64,000 bases of DNA from Plasmopara viticola (Eukaryota; Oomycota; Peronosporomycetes; Peronosporales; Peronosporaceae). The position numbers were made by a program, and so were the translations under genes. Below are positions 34,451 through 47,215 of this stretch, in pieces. How positions within the stretch are numbered: position 1 is the stretch's first letter; each line of letters starts with the position of its first letter. The notes under the pieces are model-generated. The model had not been told where the DNA came from and did no database searches. It saw nothing but the letters and a program-made list of their open reading frames with translations. Location of the stretch: positions 124,001 through 188,000 of the forward strand of contig MBPM02000080.1 of assembly GCA_001695595.3 (NCBI GenBank), read 5' to 3'.

Positions 34451-37400
34451 CATGCATCATGCACTTTACCTGCCGAGCACATCGCAAAATAAATCATAGC
34501 TAACGCCTTTGCTGAACATCGTTTGATTCATCGAAGTCGTTAATCGATCTTACTTGATCTTTCCAGTGGCCACTTTCCACACCTCTCACTCTCCAGCACC
34601 TTCTGCATCGTAAACTTTAAAGTAATGAAGCTCGTTCCATTAAACATGCTTATACGAGAAGGTGTGAAGGTATTTGTGGCAAGAGCGTTGTGAGTTTTGC
34701 CGTTGCGGATAGAGAAGGTGATGCTTGGATGCATGGCTAAAAGTTTTAGAGATAAAGCATATGTCGGCAAAAGTGCAAAAGAAAATCAGGTCCAAAGCTT
34801 GCAACTGCTTGCTACCTCTTAGCCAACCATTTATTCATGCTGATTAAATTGACTGAACATCCAGGCGCAATCATCGTTCAATCCGGGCGTAATCACCCTG
34901 ACTTCGCCTGTCAATGCGCCTACCCATGATGCCACGATTGCTTGTTATCGCCTTTGGGCAATTGCCATTGCACAGTTGTTGTCGGAGAACCTCGAATCGT
35001 AATTCTTCGTACTCCACAGCTGGACAAGGCGTTTTTTGTGATCGCGATCTTGGCAACAAAAGTGTGATACAATTTAAGGTAGTCGTTCGCTGTGATAAAG
35101 CAGCTGACGACATAAACGTTAAGCGGCTTGGTCAATGTTCAGTGTGTGATTAAAGCCGACAAACAACTTAGGATAGCTATTTGTGTCATCACTTTTTTAA
35201 TAATGCTCTTCGTTCATACTTCACCTCTCCATTATTTAAAGCATTTCGACAATCTAATAGAAAATCGACGACATTAATATATATAAGTAGATCGCACTTA
35301 AGCAGACTGATTGCAGTAAAATGATATATTTAATTTGAATAGACTTGAAATTATTATGGAATTTTAGTAGCTTGGTGCTCCGAAGTTTTGGACAGTGTTT
35401 TGCAAGTTCACGCATTGCACAACGCAACTAAATTTAATGTCTATTTTTTGCCATCCTGTCTTCGCAATGAGCTCACAAGGGTAAGCCCTTGGTGACATCA
35501 AGTTCTGATGCTTGCAACCACCCCCGTTGCCCTTTGCGTTTTTTTGTCCATACAAGTCTGGTAGACTACCAACGCGCTTTGGAGGCAGAAGACCTCAGAT
35601 AGGACAAAAAAAGTATTGTTTACATAAACATACCAAACATAGTGAGCAGACAATGAAAAATCCCGTAATTTTTTTGCACGCCTCCTTTATGAGTTATGTA
35701 TCCCTCAAATTATTCAGCATCATTTGCAATCTTTCGCTGATAGTGTCTTGTAAAGATATCGCTGAATCTGTAGCTCAAGCGTCGATTCTTGGTGTGCACC
35801 CTGATGCGACTCCGATCGTCGGAGCCAACCCTTCGATACATCTTAAGTGCAAGCTTTCGTTTGCGAAGCAGCTGTGACTCTTTAAAAAAAAGCCGGTCGA
35901 GGTGGAAGTGGTCTATTATGATGCATTTCGACCACCAAGGCCAGAAAAACTTCCGTGAATAGTGAGTCTGTATTTTCATGGAAAAATCAGGATCCTCTTG
36001 TAATATTGTAATGCTTATTATTATCGCAAAACTCATGGGAGTCGTTGTATTAGTCCCAAAAAAAATTCTGGTAGACCACTATTCTCACTGCTTACCCCAT
36101 GATTTATGTGCTCGCTCTCCGATCGAGTGCTGGTGCTTGATGAGCTTGAGCTTAAAATCAATAGCCTCAATGAAGCTGAAAATCACCAGGGGCAGCCACA
36201 ACGAAACAGATTCCGCTCGATGACAAATCTGCAGGCACCCGAAAATTTTCAATGGGTACCATATATTTCTGCATTTTGAGGCTTCAGCCTTGACATACAT
36301 AAGCGTGAGGTAAGCGTAATCCCAAAAGTCAGGTTAAAAGTTCTACAGAGCTTTTATTATACTAACAAGCGTACTTGGTCGGTGCTTCAATGAGCAACGG
36401 TTTGCTGCCGTGCGGCAAGCCATGCCGGTTGTCCTTACTCATCCAATCTATCCGTAGAAGACAAAGGCCTTTGTAGAGGCTGTCTACAAAGTCTTCGCCT
36501 TATACTCTCACCTTTTACTTTGTGATAGGTGAGTGATTGATCTGGTATCTGTGATACAGCTTTAATCAGCTTAAACTCGTCATCGACTGCTAATTAACTA
36601 TTGAGATACAACTTATGGCTTGAACAAAAATCCTTTCGTGAGCACAACTTCAGCAGCGGTCACCAGACTTTCGAGATATACTCAGCTCGTGTATCCAGCG
36701 CCCCTAATCCTAGCGGCTTGAATAGTAGTATCAAAAAAATAAATACCATGATCAAAAGTATCGACGGCGTCAGCTTTTTTCTTTAATTGGGCTTGAATAT
36801 CCATGAGTTTGCGAAACAAGATTCCATGAGTTCAGATGTTTACTCTACTTCATCAAAGAGTAAATTTGATCTAGGCGACAGTGCCGGGCGATGTAACAGT
36901 GGCGATTGACTAATTTATCAAAGAGAGTAGAATGACGATGTTCCAGCACCATGTACCTCATTGTGTACTCGTAGCCATGTTGTCACTCGACCCAGGGGTC
37001 GATGAGTACAAAGGTCATTGTCTTCGCCAAGGCATGCGCTAGGTGTCGCAGATCCGAATTTTAGGTCTTGCCCCATCAACTCTCGAGCCAGTAGCATCTC
37101 TCCATGAAAAAGTCGCTCGACTCGCGCCCCTTGAGACAAAGAATGTGACAATTCGTGCACAAAACGTTTTGAATACTGTTAGTTCGGCCCTTCGTGGTTA
37201 TGTACGCATAAAACACAGTGCCAACGCTTTCATGTCCACCTGGTCCAGTTCTTAGACAAGACCAGATAGAAAACTGGTGGATTAGCAATTACGAAGAAGT
37301 GTCAAGCATGTAAGTTGAGCCTCTTCTGGCTACTTATTTATATGATTTAAGAAATATGGGCACAATTCCGTCGTTGAGACATCTGCAGCTGTACTTGGTA

Positions 37401-37559
37401 TCTGTAACTTAGCATTCAACATCAATAATCTAAGAAAAACTGTCTTGGTATTCCTTCCTTTAGCCAAATATATTGTTGTTGTATCGTTTTGTCTTTTGGT
37501 TATTCTATTATGCACAAAGTATTTGCCTTGTTTACTTGATTCGGATATGTTAATTTCCT
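34451..37559. other. Gene-poor stretch, no recognisable gene
   Basis: Only short open frames are present; the longest (35512-35877, plus, 121 codons) has no domain, signal peptide or repeat-family match. Probably ruined retroelement DNA (copia gag side and gypsy 3' side). Confidence 0.4.
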
Positions 37560-38070
37560 TCTAAATCCACAATGCGATGGCTTTCATTCAGCGCACGAGT
37601 TTATTAACTCATTTACGTAGATCGTGATCTAGCATAAACGATATTCTTCTTTGGCCAATGTGAGGAGTAGGGACATGATACTCTAACGCCTTGTCGTTAT
37701 TGCACACACTCCACAATACGCCTTCGACGACACGATTCTCTCAATCTGTCTGACGATTGGTCTCGAGTTTGGTGCCAAGCATCTTTCAAAAACATTTGCA
37801 AACGAAACCTTCGTTCGAGACAATCAACTAAGGCTGAAAATCTAAAGACACCTTCGAGGAAAAGACCTGCTGGTCTTCACCATCGACCGAGCCACTGAAT
37901 AGGCCATTTTGGTTAAGCGGTCAATAAAGACCAGCAGTACCAGTCTTGTCTGCCGAATCCTTTGGCGACCCGAGCCCCCATTATTTGATGCAAAAAGACA
38001 CCTGCATACTTGCCAATGCATCTCATGCAAGTGTGCTAACGAAGTAACCCATATGTAGATCCACATTTAC
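37560..38070 (-). pseudogene. Ty3/gypsy integrase relic
   Basis: The minus strand shows VFIDRLTKMAYSV (~37895-37935), the first catalytic region of gypsy integrases. After a gap comes LGTKLETNRQTD.ENRVVEGVLWSVC (~37690-37780), the region around the catalytic Glu, with stops between. Not related closely to the element at 56109. No LTRs were identified. Confidence 0.6.
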
Positions 38071-41000
38071 GGAATAGACCACTGGTAATGACGTCATACG
38101 TCTTCTCTCGACCGAGGTAGCCGCCAAGCAGATTACTATAGGCTCATAGAGAATTATACAGTATATATCCTCCTCATAAGAAATCACTTCACGTGGTAGG
38201 TCATCTTGATCGACACTACATAACCAAAACCCGGACGCTTCCGAAAACCTACATAGCCTCGCTTAAATCATGCCAACCTTATCTTGTCCAAGACTTTCAT
38301 CTCATTGCTCTTCGAAGCCTTTAACTATTCGACTCACATGCCATCATGTGCATACGTACCACATATTTAACGATACAACGAGAAGGTGACAAGGTGTGAA
38401 ATGAATCTGGGTGACGCAATAATGCATGTGTGAAAGCATTATGATTTCTGGCTTGTCCATCACTTTCCACAAAACAAGAGAGCCATCCAGCAATTTTCTG
38501 CGAGATGAGAGACGACTGTCGTTGTTTGAGTAATGCTGCATGACTTGTGTAAATTACGAGCCTAGCAGGTATATACTCAACTTGACGAGGCCATACATTA
38601 CCGAAAAGAGCTCAATTCATGGACAGGGAATTTTTCTCCGGTATCCTTGACTCTGCCGAGATCTAACGCGATCACTCGATCACGCTTCTCGGGGTCTGTT
38701 TGCAGTAGAGCACTGCCAATGGCACAATCTGACTTGTCATGAACGTCACAGAACAATCGTTCAGATTTGTCAGGGCCAGGATTGGCACCTGTTATAGATC
38801 TCTTTTAACTTTGGAAAATGCACTTTAATGTTGGGTAGTTCAAATTCATCTTCTGTTATTTCTTTCTAAAATAAAATGTGGTCTAGTCAATTGTGCGTGA
38901 TTAGCACAATACTTATGCGATTCATTGGCAGTTTTAAACAACTTCTTAAGCTTATCTTTATAAATCGCACCGTCAAGCTTACCTTTGCCGGATGTGCCCA
39001 ACATATGTGTTTTCATAAAGCACCCCAAGAGATTACTTCTGCGCCGAGCGTCCATTTATCTGCATTAGCCTATTTGTGCTCATGCACAGTGCGGCTTATC
39101 ACGTCTGTCTACACGTGCACGGCACAAATATAGCAAAAAATTACAAATGTGCGTACGCTAGTTAAAGCCAAAGTAGTTGAGTTACCGGATGATTAAACGT
39201 TGTGGGCGCACTCAAAGCCTTTGCCACATGATCAACCAGTTGCGGAGATCACCACCCGAAGTGCTGACCGTTATGTTAATCTCTCGCTTGAGAAGTTAAT
39301 ATATCTGCGGATGCACTGTACACAATATAGCTTTTTGCTTCACATCCTTTCAAAAATTGGCGTCGTGATTGAAAGCGGTTGCCGCATTTGACTCATTATA
39401 TGTGTATACGATAAGCCACCTGCGGTTTGTTGTTCTAACTCAGAATGCCGGCGTGGAATGGGGAGACTCAATTTTTCAAGCTTTCCACTTTACGTGCTTT
39501 GTACGCAAGGATGCATCAGCAACGTTACCGTGTACTTCAAATGAAAGCCACTGGCGCAGTCGCTGTCTACAACTAATGCCGTGCACCTCGATGGATTGAT
39601 AGTGCTGGAGGCAAGTCATGCATTCAAACATTCTAGTTTAATTTCGCCAAAAAACACGTATGCAATGGATATTTCATACAGACAATGCACTCATGGTGCT
39701 TCAATGAGCAAAAATGCTCATCATGACCACGTCCCAAGCTTTATCACTGAGCATAAAGTCGTCCTCGAGCTCTGCCAGAATCATCTCATACAGCTCAAGC
39801 TGAGTACTCACGGCGAGAATAGGCTTCAGGCTTATCATGACTTCGACTTTCCCTCCAGAAGGATAAACTGTGGAGTCCTACCGTCGTCTACAGAGATGAA
39901 CCCTCTGGACTGTTCTCTTTGGTGAGCGCTATTGCTATCTGTTCTTCAAAGAGATCGACAGTCCCGAAGTAACGTTGCGTGTTGTGAAATTATCGACACG
40001 ATCATATCATCTCTTACATCAAAGTTTGGCAAAAAGCTGTGCTTGACATATTCCTCTCTTATCGTAGTATTAGCCGATCGGCTCCGGAGGCCTTGGCTGA
40101 TGGCTGATGCTTTCACAAATGGCATATAGCGGGCGCTATCTACAGTGACCGCTTCTTAGTGGCTTACGTGGCACTTTTTGTGCATGTCCAGGTCCTGCAG
40201 CCAGCCTCAACCTTCCTGGTTTGAAGCAGAATGGTTCTCCACGAGCATCGTTTAGCAGCTAAAGCGTCGCTTTACGTGTCTGAAAGGACATCGCATTTGG
40301 TACCTTGGCTGATCAATAAGGCCTCGCTCGTACTTGGCTGGCTTAAAGCAGCCATGTCACTCACGACATGCACATTGGGCCACCTTACATGCGTTATGGT
40401 CCCTACTTCTGTTCTCGACACCAATTCTGACATACCGATTTCCAATACATTGACTGACTTGGCTAAGTGTCCACGTCAATATGGCTTTTTTCTAAAAAAT
40501 AAGTAAGCTAATAGCTCAGCAAGCGTTCGCTGAGTGCAAGGTAGTACCTAAGTTTTTGATCTCCACTCAATCCAGGATTCATGGCTAGTCAGTCAAAGAC
40601 GAGGTTAAACCTGGTGCCTAATTCAAATTACAGCAGCACTTAGCTCTGTGAAAGCAGGATGGATCCTCCAGAGGCCTAGATAAAACAACCCTCGTGACGT
40701 GTTCGTACAGCCTTAGCATTTGAATGGCTATCTTTGACAGTCAAGCATACTAACCCGACACCCCAAACTTAATAAGGGCCTTTTATGGTGCTTTGAAACT
40801 CCTCGAGACTGTTTAACAGCCAGCAAGCCAGATTTGTATTGCAAAGCACAGGACTCTTTAAGGCTAAGCCATCTCGAGCTGTGATCCTTGGTGAGGCACA
40901 AGAGAGTTTACTTTTTTTCCACAGTAGGCAGAATTGGGTCCGTGGCTTACCAAATGACTGATAGGCCACAAGTTTATTTTTTTTTGTATTATGGCACGAC

Positions 41001-41800
41001 TGGGACAGTGAGCATTTCGAAGCTTGACGGGCGAGCACATAAAAAGACATGGACGTGCAATGGTTTTCAGTATTAACAGATGAGCTTCTATCAATACTTG
41101 TTTGAACTAGCAGCTTTAATACGTTAACTTTTTTGTTACTTGTAGAATCATTAGCAGCTAGACCCATGATACCACAAACCATAATTTAAAAGCAGGCTAA
41201 AGTCATAAAACCCCGCAATCACTGACAATGCTCTCTTAGTACAAATACTCATATTATGTGAGCTGCTGATATAAGTCGAACTTTAAAGCCGCCGCTAGCC
41301 GCAGGCCGTTCGTGTAATGTTATCGTACACCATGTAAAAATTAGATTAAATATATATCATACAGTAGCGCATATGCAATGCATATATTATGTAGTGGTGA
41401 CTAAATAAAAGGCAAGCATGGGTGAAAATACCGCATTGCGTTACGCTTATAGATGAGGAAGCAACAGGACTACGCCCATCATGGATCCTTGTTACTGAGG
41501 CCAGACTATTGATAGATGTGCTATAAATCCTTGCGCCGGTTGTAGAGAATGAAAAGGGCTATAACCCATCCATACTGTAAAGTCGAGAGCCCCAACCCAT
41601 CGCACAGAGCGATCTCCTCTATTTAGTATGACCGTGCACATGAAGAGTCTTGCCAATTTTTTGACAAATTAAGATTGTTAACATTTCGACATAATAATTG
41701 GGTTGATTTGCTACTCGGTGTGTCATTTGTTTGTGTCGCACACTTCTACATAGTATCGCGTGACCTAGCTTACAACGGCGTTGGACTAAATTTTGACGAC
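38071..41800. other. Gene-poor stretch with possible copia RNase H relic
   Basis: A weak plus-strand trace near 39400-39620 (NAGVEWGDSIFQ, SLSTTNAVHL) resembles the end of a copia RNase H (the 'STTEAEY' region) but is heavily altered. About 41170-41800 carries inverted dispersed-block and effector upstream sequence leading into the relic at 41801. No other gene is supportable. Confidence 0.35.
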
Positions 41801-42124
41801 AAACATCAATTTTTGTTGTATTGGACTTGCTTGTGGTAGCATTCTCTTGTCTTCTGCTCTTCTTTTTAATGGCAGTTGTGTGATATAGGAGGGAGTGCCG
41901 TGTCAGATGCAACACAATCTCGACTTTGAACTTACTTAAAGCGACGACCACGCGACATAAAGCGCCAATTGATGATGATGACGGCGACGACGAAGAAGGA
42001 AAGGAAATTAGAGCTATCGCTGTCTTTAAGAGCGGGAATAAAGCTGCATAGAAAGCCATTGGAAAGTGCTTCCTTTGTAAGCAGAGGAAAGCGGAACTTG
42101 ATAAACCATGGCTTTGTTTGAATG

Positions 42125-42512
42125 GATTATTCAAATTAATATTAATTTTTATTTAGGTATCTACGGTAATTCATTATTTTTTATAATCTTAACAACGTTT
42201 TGATTCCAATATGTATGCTCATCAGTTATGAAACAATTAATAAGAATATAAAAGAATATTTTATTTTATATTTTATTTTAGATTTTTGTTTGATTATTTC
42301 ATTTAATGTTTTTGATCTACTTATTTTTTATTTTCTTCGAAAGTGTATTAATACCAATGTTTTTAATTATCGGTATTTGGGGATCAAGAGAACGTAAAAT
42401 TAAAGCTTCTTATTTATTTTTATGTATACACTATCGGGCTCATTATTTATGTTTATTGCAATCATTCCTTTATTTTCAACCGTAGGGACAACAGATTATA
42501 AAATATCAGCAC
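42125..42512 (+). pseudogene. nad4: Nuclear mitochondrial insertion (NUMT) of nad4
   Basis: AT-rich sequence whose plus-strand frames spell NADH dehydrogenase subunit 4: GIYGNSLFFIILT (from 42156), IPICMLISYETINKNIKEY, FESVLIPMFLIIGIWGSRE (42336-42392), MYTLSGSLFMFIAI (from 42422) and STVGTTDYK (to ~42503). The order is collinear with nad4, about 125 codons of the middle of the protein. At least three frameshifts show it is dead. FESVLIPMF..IG.WG is a hallmark of the family. It belongs to respiratory complex I in mitochondria and has no role here. Confidence 0.88.
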
Positions 42513-42810
42513 ATTGATCCGAACATTTTCTCCAAGCAAGGCCACATTGATGATTAGTCTTCAGAGACAAAGAAAACTCTACAGTCGGGACGAAGAGAAG
42601 GCTTACGCAGCAATGTTTTCGACCTTGTTGGCTCGTGAGAATGAAGGTGAGGAAGCAGTTGCTAACCTGGTTGGTAATTCTTCCAGTTATCATGCCGATA
42701 TCCTAAGAGAGGCTCAGTTGAACCAATGGAAGGCGAGCAATTTTTATACGGAAATGATGTACGATTCCCTTGAGCTATGGAACGTAGGCAATGGGTTGAT
42801 CGACTCCAGC

Positions 42811-45226
42811 ATCTAATCGTGGAAATGGAAAATCGGTGTTCGCTATGGCTTCACCGCGCAAGAACTTTACGGGGTCAAGTTGTTAATCTCCAACAAATAA
42901 TTCTACTGTCCTATGGGTTCACGGCCAGTGTTTGTTATATTCCGTCAACTGGCTTTCAAGATCAGCTTTCACGACTAATTTCACGCTTCACGTGTCGCTT
43001 TAAGTCTTCCAACACTCTGGCCCGCGAGTGGTGGTTTCTTCCTAAAAGTCAAGGAGGATTAGGCTTAACACCTATCTTAGACTCCATAAAAAGTCTCCAA
43101 CTTCACATGCTATGTAAAAAGATTCTAGCTGGCAGGAGGCCGGCTAATTTACCATCTTGGGCGGACCCAATTATTCGACTTTTCGATGAAGCAATTTCGC
43201 CTTGGGGACAAGACTATGATATTCTTTACGCCCCTATTTTTATTGGCCCGGACTACGTGGTATCACACCGTTTCCATCGCTGGACAAGTCTTAAGTCGTA
43301 TTGGCACTTCGTACTTTTTACATGGCACACTCAATTTCGCAAAAGACTTACAAGGCTTCAGACCAAATTTGACAGGCTAACCATGCCCATTCTAAATAAT
43401 GTGGATATTACCTATGGCAACTGTGGTAGAACTCTAGCTACAAGGCCACTGGGGTTGGTAAAATTACTAGTTGCCCAAAAAAATTTTAGGCCGGCGCAAC
43501 TATACAAGGCTTGCCCAATACCAATTACGGCTACAAACCTTTCCCGTTTTTAAGCCAATTTGGCTCGGGGCGGATTGTCAGCGCGATTTCATGCAACAAT
43601 TTCTTGGACAAAGCCGGCTCTCTGCTGCGTTCACTAGACCCTTTTCCAATAGGGTCTAGTCAAGTGCCAAAGTTTAACGCCGCACATCACACATGGACTT
43701 TTGATACTTATGAAATATCCGAGCTAAGTGTGACAAAAATTCGAAAAAATTAATAAAATTTTATTAACCAGCATTGCCCCTTCCCCGACTCGGCGTCTCA
43801 GGTAGACCTGATACGACTATGTGGGCCCGTGACTTCAAACCGGGTCGACATGTCTTGCCAGTCTACTCCGACCTTCTTTATCGGCTCCAGCACAACGATT
43901 TACTTCTCGGTTATCGTCTTCAGCATCTCACTGCTGCAGTTTCAACTTGCCATCATGGTTGTGGAATTCTGAAGACTGCCCCACACTTGTTTTATTATTG
44001 CGATTTTGCTACTGAAGTTTGGTCTAAATGACTCAATGCTTTCCGAGGCTTTTTTCGGGCCCCACTGGAATGGGAGTCAACTCTATTTTTTAGACTTGAA
44101 TCAACCGACCATGCCAAGTCACGTTACGATTATAGTTTATTTGTGGTTTTCCACATTGTTTGAGTAGTGGTTCTGCGTTGCTTGTGGATGCAAAGGAATG
44201 ATATTTGCTTTCTAGAATTGAACCAACATCATCGAAGTTATCGCTCAAGTCGAGGCTGTTATAGTGCTTCACATACAACACTTCTATCGAGACTTATGCT
44301 CCAAAAGTCTAGGCCATATCTGTGCCAAACTGCGGCAATTACTTGAGTTGCTAGCCAGACTGAAATCAACTAGTAATTTACAGCTGAAATTTCACAATGA
44401 AGACTTAGTGCAGCTAAATAACGCTTAGGCACGTTCTCTCTACGATGGAAATTAACTCGGAGAAGTATTGCTTATTGTGCCCTCAACGTTACCCTGGACC
44501 CATTTTAGCAGCCTCCACAATTAAGTCCTATTCTAGCTGAAAGGATGGCCCTTTTAGCTCCTTTGCAAAAAAAAGAGTGGCTCAACACAAAAAGCTGTTT
44601 TTAAGCTTGCTTTCGGCCTTTCGTTATTCCGGCCTTAGCACCTTTTGAACAATTTGGCATTTTTGGCCTTTCGTCTTTATTTTTTTTTACTCCTGTATTA
44701 GTGGTAGCCGATATGCTAATTGCACCTGTTTAAGGCCACGGGTTAACCCGATCTACGTCACATTTTACATACCGATTTGGTGGGACTACTGTCAGGTTAG
44801 CGATCCTTGCAGCTTTCCGCTACCCACTATTACCTTACCTCCCAATTTGCATTGGGCTTCGCCAAGGTGTTGTCTAACCCTGATTAGGGGCTTCGCATAC
44901 CGACGTCTTTTGGCTAGGTGTTGTAACGACTCCATCACGACAGTGCCTTCGGCATTTATCGCAAGCTATCAACTCTTCGACTCCCCAATTGTAATCCCCC
45001 CAAACAGCATCACCTGTCAATTTTCGTCCACGGTGGGATTCGATACCAACTTGGAGCAGAGGTAGTAAAACCACTACACCAAAAGACACGTTATGAAAAC
45101 AACGAAATTTCAGTGCTTACTCTGGATGATTCTTCGGCTCCCTATGTGACTGAAAGTTTGTATGCCTGCCGTCCTCGATCAACAGTTTTTACCTACTTTG
45201 GTATACTTCTAGATACTACAACAGTA
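42811..45226 (+). mobile_element. LINE fragment: RT thumb region and zf-RVT
   Basis: The frame at 42850-43553 matches the part of non-LTR reverse transcriptases after the palm (LRGQVVNLQQIILLSYG, FLPKSQGGLGL). A frame at 43774-44031 has the C-terminal zinc-binding signature (LLYRLQHNDLLLGYRL, CHHGCGILKTAPHLFYYC, VWSK). Catalytic palm and endonuclease are absent, so it is 5'-truncated, as LINEs often are. The remainder to 45226 is 3' sequence with stops; a pol III-like pair of boxes lies near its end (45032-45082). Different clade from the LINE at 9120. Confidence 0.75.
45032..45082 (-). promoter_or_regulatory. tRNA-like pol III A and B boxes (possible SINE-like head)
   Basis: The minus strand has TGGTGTAGTGGTT (45070-45082), close to an A box, and GGTATCGAATCC (about 45036-45047), close to a B box. 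The ~23-base spacing is a little shorter than in a normal tRNA. It may be a tRNA-derived head at the LINE 3' end or chance similarity. Confidence 0.3.
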
Positions 45227-45420
45227 GCTACCTGAAGTTTGCGAATAAGGACCACGCGAACAATGTGATGATTTTGGCATTGGTCAAATATTGTGAAGGT
45301 GAAAAGTTGCTCAATATCATTGCAAAGGCAATGAAGATTTCGAGTACTGAACGCATCGCAAACGACGGCCAACATCCTGTCAGTGCAAAGGTTTGCCCAC
45401 ATCTTCAGACACGCTATTGA

Positions 45421-47215
45421 TTATATGATATGATTGATGGTCGTGAATTGGGGAGGAATTTCTCGATTTTTACGAGTTATAGTCTAGGTCAATGAAAATA
45501 TTGACACGCCAACGTTACAGTCAAGAATGACGGTGCTAGTGTCTCTACATGGAGTATAATCTTCGGTCTAATGCTTCTACTGCTTGTAGTTTTATAAAAT
45601 ACGATATAAAAGCAGGCTATAATCGTCACATCGTTTAATCACTGGTAATGCTCTCTTCGTTGAATTTCCTGTATTAGGAATGCCGCCACTAGCCGCAGCA
45701 CCGTTCGTGTAGAGTCATCGTACAACATGTAAAATCGTAGCTTAAATCGTACTTTTCAGTAGCGCATTTGCACTGAAACTATATGTTTGCCACTAAACAT
45801 TATGCGACCGTAAAAGGCTAGCATTGCAAAACGCTTTCATTTCAACCGATGATGAAAGTGATACATGCTGTCGACGCTTATGACAGTTTCAATACGTTGA
45901 TATGTTTTGCTACTACATTGCAAACCAGGGACAAAAGCATTTGCAAAATCGCAAAAGTCCCGAAACTAATTGTAGAAAGCACATATTTGTTAGGGACCCT
46001 TCAATGGCTAATACTTCGGAAATGTTTCGAAGTCCTAGAGCACTGGATTCTTGCTTTACGTAATGTTGCACGTAGCTCGAAGCCTATAAAATCATGGTAG
46101 TCATGTAAACACCAGATGAACCCCATGGAAAAGCAGTTACTCGCTTATGTGTCCAACGGAGGACAAGTTGCACTTTTGAGGAGAACAATAAACAAGGACT
46201 GGGTGGCTACCACTGAAAGGTTTCCTCAGTCGAGACGACCGCTGCAACCATTTATCCTGTCCTTGGTTCGTAACTACTTGCTACCTCTAAGCCAATCGTT
46301 GAATTTGGCAAAGCAGGTTGCCTCGCCATTTGGGCGCAACTATCTTCTTGTCCGGGCGACATCATCTTATTTATGCGCCTAAAGTGTCGCAGCTTTCTCT
46401 TCTTGGTAAAAATAAAAGCGCGAGAGTCAGGGAGACACTGTATGAGTCAAGTATTTGGTAAACACCGAAGGCGCAAAACCCTTTTCTTTAAATGCGGACG
46501 ATCATAATATTGATTACATTACTATTTTGTGGGCCACCAATATCTACGAATCAGGCGCTCTTTTAACGGATTGCTTATTTTAGCACAAAAAGTCTGCTTT
46601 ATCGTCTTCGAAGACTAGAATTACGAGATCAATTGACATTTAACCTCAATGGGCATGGAAGGACCAATTGGCAAACTTGAGTCTACTATTGTTCTAGTAA
46701 GTTTGTGATCGATCAGTCGAGCTTTTAGACATGACTACGATGATCTTTATTCGTCGACGCCATCTCCATATCTGCGGCAGCAGAAATAGTAGATGGCGGT
46801 CCTGGGAATAGATTGTACGACAATAAATAAGCTTTAAGACATGGGACGGGCCCAATGAAAATACCGCATTGCGCTATTTATAAGAAAGCAATAGGACTAC
46901 CTACGCCATGATAAAGCCGTGGTGTTGAGGATATACGAAAGGGTACAATATCTTGTAGCAGCAGATTCGGAGAAAGAAAGTGCAAGAGCGGCAATACTAA
47001 AAGGCGAGAGCGCGAATCTGTCGCAAAGAGCCTCGTTTTTTTCGTGCCATATGCTCAACTTCCCAGCATTATAATGCTAGCAGCAGACTGGTTATCACAA
47101 ATGGCCTCGTCGGTGGCCAATTAAAACCGACTCGATGCGTCATATGTTGATGCCACCCACAACAAGAGAGAATCGCCAAACTTAGTTCACAACTGCATTG
47201 GACGAAGTGGTGCCA
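45421..47215. other. Intergenic: inverted dispersed block and type-2 upstream region
   Basis: About 45595-45810 is an inverted copy of the ~200-base block. The stretch 45849-46740 has short open frames without recognisable domains. From about 46780 the sequence matches the type-2 effector upstream region (CATGGGACGGGCCCAATGAAAATACC, compare 20190), and the leader motif is at 47187-47206. Confidence 0.5.

Larger units (their letters stand above)
41801..45420 (+). pseudogene. Ruined effector gene split by a NUMT and a LINE
   Basis: Three effector pieces lie in order. The piece 41801-42124 is the signal peptide, acidic tract and start of the helical region. Its ATG is lost, and a TAG at 42049-42051 sits at the same place as in the pseudogene at 51980. 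The piece 42513-42810 covers DPN.F...DEEKAYAAMFSTLLAR up to the first W module. The piece 45227-45420 is the C-terminus (YLKFANKDHANNVM to the stop). The first gap is mitochondrial DNA, the second a LINE. About 450 bp of effector sequence between pieces two and three is missing. Confidence 0.8.

Noticed and set aside
41619..42134. 171-codon minus-strand frame
   Set aside because: Antisense of the decayed effector N-terminus; its Ser run mirrors the Asp tract.
42200..42397. Hydrophobic 65-codon frame as a new membrane protein gene
   Set aside because: It is one frame of the nad4 NUMT, shifted relative to its neighbours.
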